Positions 8,046 to 17,527 of a stretch of DNA of 37,106 nucleotides are shown here, piece after piece. The translations under genes were made by a program, and so were the position numbers. The stretch is from an uncultured Prevotellaceae bacterium. Lineage in GTDB: Bacteria > Bacteroidota > Bacteroidia > Bacteroidales > Muribaculaceae. The notes under the pieces are model-generated. The model searched no databases and was not told the origin of the DNA. It worked only from the letters and a program-made list of their open reading frames with translations. The stretch is taken from assembly GCA_947302275.1 (NCBI GenBank), contig CAMYUW010000025.1, positions 1 to 37,106 of the forward strand. Direction: 5' to 3'. Each line of letters starts with the position of its first letter. Position 1 is the first letter of the stretch.

Positions 8046-10616
8046 ATGAAGAGAAGTATGATCATAATGGCATTGCTGGTGACAATTGTCACCAGTTATG
8101 CCATTGCTACCGATATCCCGCCCAAGCGCGAGCAACGCGGCATGTGGATAACGTCCTATCTCAACGACTGGCCCAGTGGCGCCATCACCGAACGCAACAC
8201 GCCCACCATGCAGAATGCCTGCCGCAAGATGCTTGACACACTGCGCGTCAATCACATCAATGCGATTTATTACCACGTCAGGGCAATGTGTGACGCGATG
8301 TACAATTCGGCCTACGAGCCATGGTCAAGCTATGTTTCGGGTACCCGTGGTGTGGCGCCTGCGTTTGACCCGTTTGAGTATCTTGTCAAGGAGGCTCACA
8401 AGCGAGGCATCGAGGTATATGCCTGGGTCAACCCCTACCGTTACGGCCATGGCAGCAACATGTGGGGCCAAAGCGAACTGGACTACGTCTATACCCACCC
8501 CGAGTGGCTACTGACTACCAGTTATGAGACAGTACTCAATCCTGGTATTCCCGAGGTTCGCCAGCGTGTGGTTGACGTGTGCAAGGACATCATCGTGAAG
8601 TATGATGTTGACGGCCTGGTGTTCGACGATTATTTCTATAATCAGGACAATCCGTCGTTCTCGCTCGATGCCGACCTGTATAACGCTTATAAGGCGGCTG
8701 GAGGTACGATGAGCCAGGGCGACTGGCGCCGCGAGAACGTCAACCAGATGGTCAAGGACGTGAACGATATGGTCAAATCAACCAAGCCATGGGTTCGCTT
8801 CGGCATTGGCCCCGCAGGTGTGGCTTGCAGCTCACAAGCGGTGGCCAATCAATATGGTGTTGAGCCCTGTCCCGGCAGCGACTGGCAGTATAACCAGATT
8901 TACAGTGACCCGATGGCGTGGCTCACCCGCGGCACTATCGACTTCATGGCACCACAGGTCTATTGGAAGACGACAGGCACCTTTACCGGCGTTACCACAT
9001 GGTGGGGTAAAATGGCTGCCCGCTTCAACCGTCATGTCTATATCAGCCAGTGGATTCCTGATGAAGAGGGCTGGACGTTGGCGGAGTTTGTCAAGCAGGG
9101 CCATGTTATGCGTGAGGCAATGGCAGCCGGCGGCAATCCCGGCATGGTTTACTTCCGTTATACCACATGGCGCAACAAGAAGGAGGTCATCGACGGCAAA
9201 GTACGCCAGCTGCGCACGTGGCTCAAAGACAGCCTTTACTCGACAATTGCCCTGAATCCTGCCCCCGCCTGGCTCAAGCCTGACCAGACCTATACCACCG
9301 TCACCAATCTCACCTGCAATGACGGCACCCTCTCGTGGGACAGCATCCCCAACGTGCGTTACGTCATCTATACCATCCCCGACGATGTGGAGGATAAGGA
9401 CTTCAGTTGCCAGGCACAATACATCGACGGCATCAGCTATTGGACCAGCTATACCCTGCCCGCCGACAAGCGCGAGGGCTACCGCTATGCAGTGACCATC
9501 CTGGACCGCTGGGAGAACGAGTATGCACCTGTCATGCCAGGCGTCGTGCCCACCCAAGCGGCACAGCCCGTGCTGCTCTATCCTGAAGATGGAGCCGAGG
9601 TTCCCCAACTCTCGTTCCTGCAATGGCAAGGCGAAACGGCCAATTATATCGTTCAAGTTTATGCCGATGCTCTGATGGACTCTCTCGTGGCGCAAGTCGA
9701 GGTGGACTCGATGAGTTGCCCCTTGACAAAGATTCCCGGCCTGACCAGCGGCACATACTGGTGGCGCGTGGTAGCGCGTGGGCTTAACCAGTGGGACCAT
9801 GCGAGCGAACTGAGGCAGTTCACACTGGGGCAGATGCGCATTATCTCACCCGCCAATGCCGCCAACAACGTGCCCTTGATGCCCACCATCACATGGACTG
9901 CCGGAGCACCTGGCACGACCTATCTGCTGGAAATCTCCACTTCATCGACAATGAACAGTCCCGATAGCTTAAGACTGACTGAAGCGCAGTGGCAAGTGCC
10001 CAGATATCGGCTGTGTGGAGCCACGACCTATTATGTCCGCGTGACAGCGGCCTATGGTGAAGCTACGGTGACCACACCGGTATCTACGTTCACTACCACC
10101 GAGGTAATTCCGCCTGTACCAGTATTTGTGTTCCCCGCCGATGGTGACACTGTACTCTACTCGACCGATGCCGTATCCTTTGTTCCTGTAGAGGGCATCC
10201 AGTCACTGAGGGTGCAGATCAGCAGTTCAGAATCCTTCCCCACCCGTGCATCCTATAACGGCACGCTCGAGGGCACTTTTGAGACGCCCCTCCTAGGCAC
10301 CATCAAGGGAACCGGAAAGCTGACTGACGGCAATACCTACTATGTACGTGCACGCTATGCCTACCGTACCCTGGCTACAGGCACCACCTTGCAGTACACC
10401 GACTATTGCGATATTCGCTCGTTTGTCTATCATGTAGCCGTCACTGGCGATGTGAATGGCGACAATGAGGTCAATATTGCCGATATCAACGCCATTATCG
10501 ACATCATCCTGAGTGGTAACGACAACAGCAACCGCAGGGCCGACGTCAACAAAGATGGCGAAATCAACATCGCCGATGTAAATGCCATCATCGACATCAT
10601 CCTAGGTGGACAATAA
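8046..10616 (+). CDS. GHL10 (DUF187) family glycoside hydrolase-like protein with FN3-like and dockerin modules
   Basis: A secreted protein of 856 aa. Residues 1-21 form a signal peptide ending Y-A-I-A. Residues about 28-385 are a GHL10/DUF187 TIM barrel: REQRGMWITSYLNDWP at the start, AYEPWSSY, EVYAWVNPYR, the acidic motif DGLVFDDYF at residues 189-197, and DFMAPQVYW. Asp189, Asp195 and Asp196 are candidates for catalysis by analogy with the family. Residues about 400-790 hold three or more fibronectin-III-like beta-sandwiches (PVLLYPEDGAEVPQLSFLQW starts one). Residues 801-856 hold two dockerin repeats with D-x-N-x-D...I-A-D calcium loops. Members are thought to act on bacterial cell-wall-like or other beta-linked glycans, but the substrate is not settled. 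The gene follows the SusCD operon by 109 bp that contain a nested hairpin, so it may have its own control. Confidence 0.9.
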   Translation: MKRSMIIMALLVTIVTSYAIATDIPPKREQRGMWITSYLNDWPSGAITERNTPTMQNACRKMLDTLRVNHINAIYYHVRAMCDAMYNSAYEPWSSYVSGTRGVAPAFDPFEYLVKEAHKRGIEVYAWVNPYRYGHGSNMWGQSELDYVYTHPEWLLTTSYETVLNPGIPEVRQRVVDVCKDIIVKYDVDGLVFDDYFYNQDNPSFSLDADLYNAYKAAGGTMSQGDWRRENVNQMVKDVNDMVKSTKPWVRFGIGPAGVACSSQAVANQYGVEPCPGSDWQYNQIYSDPMAWLTRGTIDFMAPQVYWKTTGTFTGVTTWWGKMAARFNRHVYISQWIPDEEGWTLAEFVKQGHVMREAMAAGGNPGMVYFRYTTWRNKKEVIDGKVRQLRTWLKDSLYSTIALNPAPAWLKPDQTYTTVTNLTCNDGTLSWDSIPNVRYVIYTIPDDVEDKDFSCQAQYIDGISYWTSYTLPADKREGYRYAVTILDRWENEYAPVMPGVVPTQAAQPVLLYPEDGAEVPQLSFLQWQGETANYIVQVYADALMDSLVAQVEVDSMSCPLTKIPGLTSGTYWWRVVARGLNQWDHASELRQFTLGQMRIISPANAANNVPLMPTITWTAGAPGTTYLLEISTSSTMNSPDSLRLTEAQWQVPRYRLCGATTYYVRVTAAYGEATVTTPVSTFTTTEVIPPVPVFVFPADGDTVLYSTDAVSFVPVEGIQSLRVQISSSESFPTRASYNGTLEGTFETPLLGTIKGTGKLTDGNTYYVRARYAYRTLATGTTLQYTDYCDIRSFVYHVAVTGDVNGDNEVNIADINAIIDIILSGNDNSNRRADVNKDGEINIADVNAIIDIILGGQ

Positions 10617-10658
10617 GTATTAGGATTTCATCATGTAAAAAAAGCGTTATCTGTGATT

Positions 10659-12116
10659 ATGAGACGAGTGATTTTCATAGCAATGTTGTTGACGGTGCTC
10701 ATGGCTTGCAAGCATGAGCCGACCAACAATTACCCGCCCCGTAATACTGAAGTAGAACTCACCTCGACCAACCTGCCCATCGTGTGGATTGAAGTGAAGG
10801 GCCGGACGATTGATCGTTATGAGCGCGTTGAGGGTCACATGAAAATCATCGATAACGGCAAGGGTAAGCTCAACTATGCCGACACGGTGGCACATCCGGG
10901 GCAACACATCGACTACGAGGGATATATCGCACTGCGTTACCGCGGCAACTCCACCTTTAACGACAGCCCCAAGAAACCCTATTCATTCCGCACCCTGGAC
11001 GGACGCATGAAATATGGCTCCAAGCAGAAGGCCAAAATCCTGGGAATGGGCAAGGACGACAACTGGGCATTGCTTGCACCATACAGCGACAAGAGCATGA
11101 TGCGCAATCTGCTGGCCTTTGAGATTTCCCGGCCATGGATGGAATATACACCCAAGGGACGGTTCTGCGAGGTCTTCCTCGACGGCACCTACTATGGGGT
11201 GTATATCCTGTGTGAAGTCGTCTCTATGGGAAAACATCGCCTCAATCTCAACAAGCCAGGCAAGTCGGGTGATGCCCTGACTGGTGACTACCTGGTTGAA
11301 GTGGACTATGATGACGACGTGCATTACCGCTCCAAGTATCATCCCACCGATAGCATGGGCAAGGCTTTTACCGACAGGTTTATCCACATCCAGTACAAAT
11401 CGCCCAACCCCGACGACCTCAACGAGGTGCAACTTCGTTACATCAACCGCCGTATTAACCAAATGGAGAGCGCGTTTGCATCGCCCGCTTACCGAGACCC
11501 AGACAAAGGTTATCGCCGCTATATCGACGTCATCTCGTTCATCGACTACCAGCTGGCGATGGAATTGGGACATAATATCGACGGTTATCGCAAGAGTTGC
11601 AAACTCTACAAACGGCGTGACACCAAGGATGGGCGCTTCAAGACTGTCGTGTGGGACATGAACCTGGCTTATGGCAACTGCAAGCTGCGCGATGGTTGGC
11701 GCACAGATGGCTGGATTTATCAGAGCAACGACTTGCTATACAGCGCTGGAGAAGACTTCCTGATTCCATTCTGGTGGACCCGTCTAAACAGCGATGAAGC
11801 CTACCAAGCTATGCTGCGTGAACGATGGGCGCAATACCGCCAAAGCAACTTGAGTGAGGAGGCGCTGATGGCTGTCATCGATTCGATGGCCAACGAACTG
11901 ACTGCCTGTGGCGCCATCGACCGCGACAGTCAGGCATGGCCCCGATGGGGCAAATATGTATGGCCTAACTACTACATTGCCAAGGACTTTAACGATGAAT
12001 TGTCATTCCTTAAACAATGGCTGCGCGACCGCATTGCATGGATGGATGAGGCCCTTGGCTTTACCCGCCAGGAGGCCGAATTGAAAATTGAAAGTCCGAA
12101 TCAACAAAAATTTTGA
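10659..12116 (+). CDS. CotH kinase family lipoprotein
   Basis: The ATG at 10659 is preferred over the GTG at 10653. The signal peptide ends in lipobox V-L-M-A-C with cysteine 17, so it should be a membrane-anchored lipoprotein. Family features are RGNSTF at residues 95-100 (the usual RGNSS/T glycine loop), the segment DNWALLAPYSDKSMMRN, and VVWDMNLAYGN, with W332-D333-M-N335. CotH proteins are atypical extracellular protein kinases related to Fam20; the aspartate in the W-D motif is expected to bind metal. The fourth position of this motif is Asn, where many homologues have Asp, so activity is not certain. It lies 42 bp after the GHL10 gene and is probably co-transcribed with it. Its neighbours are dockerin proteins, an association also known from cellulosome-producing clostridia. 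Confidence 0.9.
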   Translation: MRRVIFIAMLLTVLMACKHEPTNNYPPRNTEVELTSTNLPIVWIEVKGRTIDRYERVEGHMKIIDNGKGKLNYADTVAHPGQHIDYEGYIALRYRGNSTFNDSPKKPYSFRTLDGRMKYGSKQKAKILGMGKDDNWALLAPYSDKSMMRNLLAFEISRPWMEYTPKGRFCEVFLDGTYYGVYILCEVVSMGKHRLNLNKPGKSGDALTGDYLVEVDYDDDVHYRSKYHPTDSMGKAFTDRFIHIQYKSPNPDDLNEVQLRYINRRINQMESAFASPAYRDPDKGYRRYIDVISFIDYQLAMELGHNIDGYRKSCKLYKRRDTKDGRFKTVVWDMNLAYGNCKLRDGWRTDGWIYQSNDLLYSAGEDFLIPFWWTRLNSDEAYQAMLRERWAQYRQSNLSEEALMAVIDSMANELTACGAIDRDSQAWPRWGKYVWPNYYIAKDFNDELSFLKQWLRDRIAWMDEALGFTRQEAELKIESPNQQKF

Positions 12117-12142
12117 AAGTCAAAAAATATTTTGTTACTTTG
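12112..12142 (+). promoter_or_regulatory. Bacteroidota-type promoter for the dockerin gene cluster
   Basis: TTTG (12112-12115), a 19-nt spacer and TTACTTTG (12135-12142, consensus TAnnTTTG). Its -33 box overlaps the stop of the CotH gene. The start point would lie near 12149, about 53 nt before the ATG at 12202. This suggests that the two paralogues and the NAGPA gene form a unit separate from CotH. Confidence 0.6.
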
Positions 12143-12201
12143 CTATCATAAACAATCGCTAAAACATTCATACAAAACATATTATTAATAACTAACTGAT
12201 T

Positions 12202-13596
12202 ATGAAAAAATTAATACTCCTATTGCTATGCAGCGCATGGGCTGTTGCCAGCACGTGGGCAGCAACGACCGATGGCGTGAAGTATGAACCAGTCAACGAC
12301 ATCAACATCGTGAACTTGTGGATTCAAGATCGTGCCCATACTCCCGAAGTGTGGTCCAACAAGCCCTATTGCAACACCTATGCCCGCACGGCAGTGATGC
12401 ACGACGGCTACATCTACATCGCGCGTTCCAACGCCAACACTGTAATCCAGGGTACCGATACCCTGTTGCAGAGTGTGGTTTACAAGCTGGATGCCACCAA
12501 TGGCCAGATGGTAAAGGAACTGCCGTTAACACTGGACGGAGCCATCTATGGTGGTGCCGTACTGAGCAGCAACACGGTGGGCGTGGATAACTTCGGACAC
12601 CTTTTTATCGCCCCCTATACCAGCGAGTTGGCCACCGAGTCGCCCATCTACCTGCTTGATGGCGAGACGGGTGCCCTTGAACTGGTGGCAAACCTTGAGA
12701 AAGGCGATGTGCTGGCGCGATGCGACTACATGGACGTAATGGGTGACTTGACCCGCGAGGAGGCCGAGTGCAACATTATGACCGTGGGCACTAGTTCTGA
12801 GGTCATCTACCGCTGGCATGCCGACCAAGGCAGTGACTTCGAGGGCGGCTTTGAGGGAGATCCCTATCTGGCCATCCTAGACTTCTATCCCGAGACGGTG
12901 ACCCAGTGGGGTTATGGACCTGTCGTAAAAATGATTCTGGGCGAGGACGAGGATACGCGCTACAGCGGCGAACTGTTCTACGTCGATGGCTTTACCACAT
13001 CACCCATCCTGTATGACGTGACGGGTACTAAGGTAGAGGACTTCGAGAACGTGGATCCTGCCCTTTGGCCTATGGACGTGGGCGCAAACGGTGTGTGCGA
13101 ATTCACCCTTGAGGAGCGCAACTTTATTGTATATGTGGCTGCCCAGTACACTGGTGTTGACGAGGCAACGATGGTCAACAAGGCCTGCCAAAGCTACATC
13201 TGCGAGTTGGGTGAGGGCATGACGCTCGAAGGCATGCAGCGCTACTGGATGGTTCCCGACGAGCTGGGTGCCATGAGTGACGGCGGCACGCGCGTGCAGA
13301 GCATGAACATCGAATATGGCACCGACAGCGAGGGCAACGAGGAAGTGACCCTGTTCATCTTCAAGTGCTATAACGGTATGGCTGTTTACAAAATCGGCAA
13401 GAACGTGGGTGGCGATGTGCCCGAGCCCGGACCTGTGGGTGATGTGAACGGTGACGGTGAGGTCAGCATCGCCGATGTCAATGCCGTTATCGACATGATT
13501 CTCTCTGGTAATCAGGACAAGAACGGCGACGTGAACGGTGACGGCGAGGTCGGTATTGCCGACGTGAATGCCGTTATCGACATCATTCTGAAATAA
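12202..13596 (+). CDS. Secreted dockerin protein, propeller-like (paralogue 1)
   Basis: A secreted protein of 464 aa with signal peptide ending S-T-W-A-A near residue 21. Residues about 30-400 have repeated short beta motifs (GYIYIARS, FGHLFIAPYTSE, IYLLDGETG), suggesting a beta-propeller. Notable conserved strings are RCDYMDVMGDLTREEAECNI and FEGGFEGDPYLAI. Residues 414-464 hold two dockerin repeats, D-V-N-G-D-G-E-V-S-I-A-D and D-V-N-G-D-G-E-V-G-I-A-D, with complete calcium ligands. No known enzyme family is recognised. The next gene is a full-length paralogue of identical length, and the protein at 22012 shares parts of the same architecture. A binding or structural role is more likely than catalysis, but this is a guess. 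Confidence 0.9.
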   Translation: MKKLILLLLCSAWAVASTWAATTDGVKYEPVNDINIVNLWIQDRAHTPEVWSNKPYCNTYARTAVMHDGYIYIARSNANTVIQGTDTLLQSVVYKLDATNGQMVKELPLTLDGAIYGGAVLSSNTVGVDNFGHLFIAPYTSELATESPIYLLDGETGALELVANLEKGDVLARCDYMDVMGDLTREEAECNIMTVGTSSEVIYRWHADQGSDFEGGFEGDPYLAILDFYPETVTQWGYGPVVKMILGEDEDTRYSGELFYVDGFTTSPILYDVTGTKVEDFENVDPALWPMDVGANGVCEFTLEERNFIVYVAAQYTGVDEATMVNKACQSYICELGEGMTLEGMQRYWMVPDELGAMSDGGTRVQSMNIEYGTDSEGNEEVTLFIFKCYNGMAVYKIGKNVGGDVPEPGPVGDVNGDGEVSIADVNAVIDMILSGNQDKNGDVNGDGEVGIADVNAVIDIILK

Positions 13597-13637
13597 CCGC
13601 TGGTGTCCCGCAAGGGATAACCTCATCTATAACTATA

Positions 13638-13684
13638 GCCGCGGACTGCACGGAGTGTCAACCACGTCCGCGCCAGCCCGCGGC
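13638..13684. other. GC-rich hairpin between the dockerin paralogues
   Basis: GCCGCGG (13638-13644) and CCGCGGC (13678-13684) are perfect inverted arms, 33 nt apart, with an inner GGAC/GTCC pair. A small AT-rich palindrome (ATTATTAAAATAAT) follows at once. There is no T-run, so termination is doubtful; an mRNA-stability or attenuation element is possible. Confidence 0.5.
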
Positions 13685-13723
13685 AATTATTAAAATAATA
13701 ACCCTGCTAATCTCATCATTACA

Positions 13724-15118
13724 ATGAAAAAATCATTACTCTTTATCCTGCTGACGCTCACCGCGGCCTTGAGTGCTATGGCGGTGAAAACCGATGGACA
13801 GACCTATCCCGAGGTCAATGGCATCAAGATAGTTAACCAGTGGATTTTTGACCGCGTACACAGTGGCACGGACTATACCAGCAACGACATCTGCAACCAG
13901 CGCGCCCGCACAGCGACGATGGACCAGGGCATCATCTATGTGGCCCGCAGCGAGGAGCGTGCCGTCATCATCGGCACCGACACCATCTCGCAATCGATCA
14001 TTCACCGTTTCTCGGCAGCCGACGGCAGCCAACTGGAGGACTTGCCCTTGACGCTGGATGGCGCTCCCTACGGCCGCTTCCTGGGTGTTGCCAGCATTGG
14101 CAAAGACAGTTTCCATCACATCTGGGTGGCACCCATGACCAGCACTGTACAGCAATATGTACCCGTTTATCTGGTGAATACCGAGACGGGCGAACTCACC
14201 CTCGTAGTCGAGTTGGACAAGGGTGATGCACCGCAGCGCACCGACTATCTTGACGTCATGGGTGACATTACGCTCGAGCAAGCCGAGTGCAACATCATGA
14301 CAGTGTCTGGCTCGACAGCCGACCCGGGCTTCCCCACCCTGTATCGCATGCATGCCGACCAGGGCGGCGAATGGGAAGGCGGTTTTGAAGGCGATCCCTA
14401 TATGGATATCATCAACTTCTATCCCGAGACCAAAACGGGCTTCTCGCTGGCTCCTGTTATTAAGATGATTGAGGGTCCAGACGAGGAGTCGCGTTACAGC
14501 GGTGAAATGTTCTATATCGACTGCTTTGACACAGCGCCCGTGATTTATGACTTCTCGGGTTCTGTCATCGACTCCTTTGAGGATACCGACCCGTCGCTGT
14601 GGCCCCAGCCTCAGCCCAACGGCTGTATTGAGTTCAAACTAGAAGACCGCAACTTCTTTGTTTACGTCAATGCTGACATGAACGGTAACGGACATGGTTG
14701 CCAGGCCAACATCTGCGAACTGGGAGATGGCTTCTCGCTGGGAGGAATGACCAAATACTGGAAGATACCTGCCGACAGTTTGGGCAAGGTCAACGACAGC
14801 GGCCTGCGCGTGCATTGTTTCGCAGTGGAATATGGTGTAGATGACGAGGGCTATGAAGAGGTGACCCTGTTCACCTTCAAGGCCTACAACGGTATGGCAG
14901 TGTATAAAATCGGCCGTAACGTGGATGCCGGCGCAGGACCTCAACCGGGAGTTCCAGGCGACGTCAATGGTGATGGTGAGGTCAGCATCGCCGATGTCAA
15001 TGCAGTCATCGACATGATCCTCTCCGGAGTGCAGGATTCGGCAGGTGATGTGAATAGAGATGGAGAGGTCGGCATCGCCGACGTCAACACAGTGATTGAC
15101 ATCATCCTACAATCATGA
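13724..15118 (+). CDS. Secreted dockerin protein, propeller-like (paralogue 2)
   Basis: Also 464 aa and clearly homologous along its whole length to the gene before it. Both share NDIC/NKPYC near the N-terminus, R-T-D-Y-L-D-V-M-G-D-I, EAECNIMTV, HADQGGEWEGGFEGDPYMDI, EDRNFFVYV and YNGMAVYKIG. The signal peptide (MKKSLLFILLTLTAALSAMA) is different. Two dockerin repeats occupy residues 413-464; the second begins D-V-N-R-D-G-E-V. The last four bases overlap the start of the NAGPA gene (ATGA), so translation of the two is probably coupled. Function unknown; presumably secreted and, if the dockerin is functional, docked to an unidentified cohesin-like partner. Confidence 0.9.
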   Translation: MKKSLLFILLTLTAALSAMAVKTDGQTYPEVNGIKIVNQWIFDRVHSGTDYTSNDICNQRARTATMDQGIIYVARSEERAVIIGTDTISQSIIHRFSAADGSQLEDLPLTLDGAPYGRFLGVASIGKDSFHHIWVAPMTSTVQQYVPVYLVNTETGELTLVVELDKGDAPQRTDYLDVMGDITLEQAECNIMTVSGSTADPGFPTLYRMHADQGGEWEGGFEGDPYMDIINFYPETKTGFSLAPVIKMIEGPDEESRYSGEMFYIDCFDTAPVIYDFSGSVIDSFEDTDPSLWPQPQPNGCIEFKLEDRNFFVYVNADMNGNGHGCQANICELGDGFSLGGMTKYWKIPADSLGKVNDSGLRVHCFAVEYGVDDEGYEEVTLFTFKAYNGMAVYKIGRNVDAGAGPQPGVPGDVNGDGEVSIADVNAVIDMILSGVQDSAGDVNRDGEVGIADVNTVIDIILQS

Positions 15119-17490
15119 GAAAACAGCTTTTAACCGCGTTATCACTGGTGGCGGTGCTTATTGGCACCGCCACTGGGATGGCACGTGACCAGTGGACCAT
15201 CGGCGACAAGGCTTACGATGTGGACACACTCATATTCCCGCACCTGGTGGGACCTGGAGTGACCGCTGCCAAGTTTGACATCCCTGCGTTACCCCTGAAG
15301 GTGAGCGTTACCGAGATGGACCTGACCAACCCTTATATCGTGATGGAGACCTGTTTGGGCAGCGAAAAATCGGTAGGCAGCGAAACTCCCGTCAATATGG
15401 CGATTCGCAACACGCGTCCAGGTCATGAGGTGGTAGCAGCCGTTAATGGGGATTTCTTCATGACGTCTCCCAGCAACGAGGTGGGACTGCCCTTGAGCGG
15501 GCAGGTGCGCGGCGGGGAGTTGGTGCTCAGCAGCCATAACCGCGCTTGCCTCGTTCTCGACGAAGGCAAGCATCCCTTCATCGATCGCCTGACTTTTACT
15601 GGACAAGTAACCAGTGGCAACGTCTCGTTCCCGCTTAATCTGGTGAACCGCATGCGATATGCCTACGAGAACATCGCCACCAACCAGTCCATCCTCTTTA
15701 CCCGCAGCTATGGCCCCGTTACCTACGACAGCTCATCATCGGGCAAGATGCTAGTCTTGCGTCCTGCCGATGAACCATTCCGCTGGAATGCCAATGGTGT
15801 TGAGCGATGCATCATCGAGGACATCATTGATGCCCGTGGCTCAACGACCATCCCCGACGGCAAGGCCATCCTGTGGCTCAAAGGCACCTATGCCAACCAT
15901 GCCGAAAACCTGAGCGTCGGTGACGAGATGACCATCAGTTTCAAGCTCACCCTCAACAATGGCCCGCAAGACATCAACTTCGACCAACTGATTGGCGGCA
16001 GCAACCACATCATTATGCAGAACGGCCAGTTCATGGAGGATTGGGCCGAGCGCCATCCCCGCACAGCTATCGGATTCAATGCCGACAGCACACGTCTCTA
16101 TTTTGTGGTTGTGGATGGTCGCCACCTCACATCGACAGGCGTCACGCTCCTTGAGATGAAAGGCATTTTTGACGCCCTGGGAGCTGCCAATGCTGTGAAT
16201 CTGGATGGTGGAGGCTCATCGTGCATGGTTGTCAATGACGAGGTCATCAACCATCCCAGTGATGGCTCAGTCCGCGCTGTGGGTAACGGTTGCCTGCTGG
16301 TATCCGTCGCCCCCGAGGACGACGACATCGGCATCATCAGCTACGAGCCACGGTGTTACAATCTGTCCATTTCGGCAACGACAAGATTCGGCGTCTGGGG
16401 GTATAACCAGTATGGCGTGCTCAAGACCCGCGACTTACAAGGCTGTACCTTCTCATGCGACCCTCAGGTGGGTACCTTTGACGAACAAGGATATTTCCAT
16501 GCCGTTTCCACGCCTGCATCAGGCAATCTGTATGTGACCTACAACGGCATCACTGCCAGCCAGCCCGTCACAATCATGGAAGCGCAATGGCAACTGGTGA
16601 GCGACAGTGTGGTCATCGACCAGTTTCACCCCTATGCAATCAACATCAACGGCGTCAGCGGCTACGGATTGGACAAGGTGGACCCTTCAGTAGTGGTGTG
16701 GACCTCATCCGATGAGCATGTCTGCACCGTTGACGCACAGGGAATCATCACTGCAGTGGCCGACGGGCATACGTTTGTCGGCTCCAGCCACCCGTTGCTT
16801 GCCGACTCGATTCTTGTCAGTGTAGAAAATCCTGCGGCACGTGTAACGACCGTGGAGAACGCCCCTATCGATCCCGACACGTGGCAAGTGGCACAAAGCG
16901 GCGGCAAAGACCGAACAGTGACGGCACTGGACAACGGATTGCAAATCGATTTCACAGGCTCCTCGTCCCGCAATCCTTACATCAAACTCTCCAAAGCAGT
17001 TCGGATGTGGGGTATTCCAGACACATTACGGTTGCGCATGGATCCGGGAGCGCTTCAACTCAAATCTGTAAAAGTCCTGGTCGAAACAGCCTACGGGGAA
17101 CGCATCACCGTGGAGTATCCTTTAGAGACCTATACACAGGGCGTTTTTACGCTCGACATTCCAGTGACCGATGTCTGCGATGCTACCGACTTGGGCAATT
17201 TCCCGCTACATCTGCTCTATTACTACATCACCTACAATGCCGTGGCCACTGGTGAGCAATACAGCCTCAAAATCCCAGGCATGGAACTGGTCTATGCCAA
17301 CATGCCGCAGAGCACCACCCTCACGGGTGACGTCAATGGTGATGGCGAGGTCGGCATTGCTGATATCAATGCCATCATCGACCTCATTCTCTCGGGTGGC
17401 TTCCTGCCAGCAGCCGATGTCAACAGCGACGACGAAGTGAACATCGCCGACATCAATGCAGTCATCGACATCATCCTCGGGAAAGAATAA
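15115..17490 (+). CDS. NAGPA-type phosphodiester glycosidase with Big2-like and dockerin modules
   Basis: A secreted 791-aa protein with a signal peptide of about 23 residues. Residues about 60-405 resemble the NAGPA domain (phosphodiester glycosidase, PF09992): the motif VNGDFF at residues 110-115, then GFNADSTRLYFVVVDGRH, and NLDGGGSS at residues 362-369. The acid Asp364 and the G-G-G-S-S loop are the conserved core of the family, which in animals removes a sugar from a phosphate-linked glycan and occurs in bacteria acting on exopolysaccharide or teichoic-type chains. A Big2-like immunoglobulin fold (VWTSSDEHVCTVDAQGIITA) lies near residues 525-580, a possible binding module follows to about residue 725, and two dockerin repeats occupy 739-791. 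It starts inside the stop of the previous gene, consistent with translational coupling. Confidence 0.88.
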   Translation: MRKQLLTALSLVAVLIGTATGMARDQWTIGDKAYDVDTLIFPHLVGPGVTAAKFDIPALPLKVSVTEMDLTNPYIVMETCLGSEKSVGSETPVNMAIRNTRPGHEVVAAVNGDFFMTSPSNEVGLPLSGQVRGGELVLSSHNRACLVLDEGKHPFIDRLTFTGQVTSGNVSFPLNLVNRMRYAYENIATNQSILFTRSYGPVTYDSSSSGKMLVLRPADEPFRWNANGVERCIIEDIIDARGSTTIPDGKAILWLKGTYANHAENLSVGDEMTISFKLTLNNGPQDINFDQLIGGSNHIIMQNGQFMEDWAERHPRTAIGFNADSTRLYFVVVDGRHLTSTGVTLLEMKGIFDALGAANAVNLDGGGSSCMVVNDEVINHPSDGSVRAVGNGCLLVSVAPEDDDIGIISYEPRCYNLSISATTRFGVWGYNQYGVLKTRDLQGCTFSCDPQVGTFDEQGYFHAVSTPASGNLYVTYNGITASQPVTIMEAQWQLVSDSVVIDQFHPYAININGVSGYGLDKVDPSVVVWTSSDEHVCTVDAQGIITAVADGHTFVGSSHPLLADSILVSVENPAARVTTVENAPIDPDTWQVAQSGGKDRTVTALDNGLQIDFTGSSSRNPYIKLSKAVRMWGIPDTLRLRMDPGALQLKSVKVLVETAYGERITVEYPLETYTQGVFTLDIPVTDVCDATDLGNFPLHLLYYYITYNAVATGEQYSLKIPGMELVYANMPQSTTLTGDVNGDGEVGIADINAIIDLILSGGFLPAADVNSDDEVNIADINAVIDIILGKE

Positions 17491-17527
17491 GACTATTTTT
17501 AAAGAAACAAATATTGATTGGTAATTA

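Noticed and set aside
8832..9800. Open frame of 322 codons on the minus strand within the GHL10 gene
   Set aside because: Antisense shadow of a gene with clear domains and dockerin; no homology or start signal of its own.
10659..12116. Inactive CotH kinase because of Asn in the W-D-M-N motif
   Set aside because: I recall other CotH proteins with Asn at that position, and the neighbouring Asp is retained, so loss of activity cannot be concluded.
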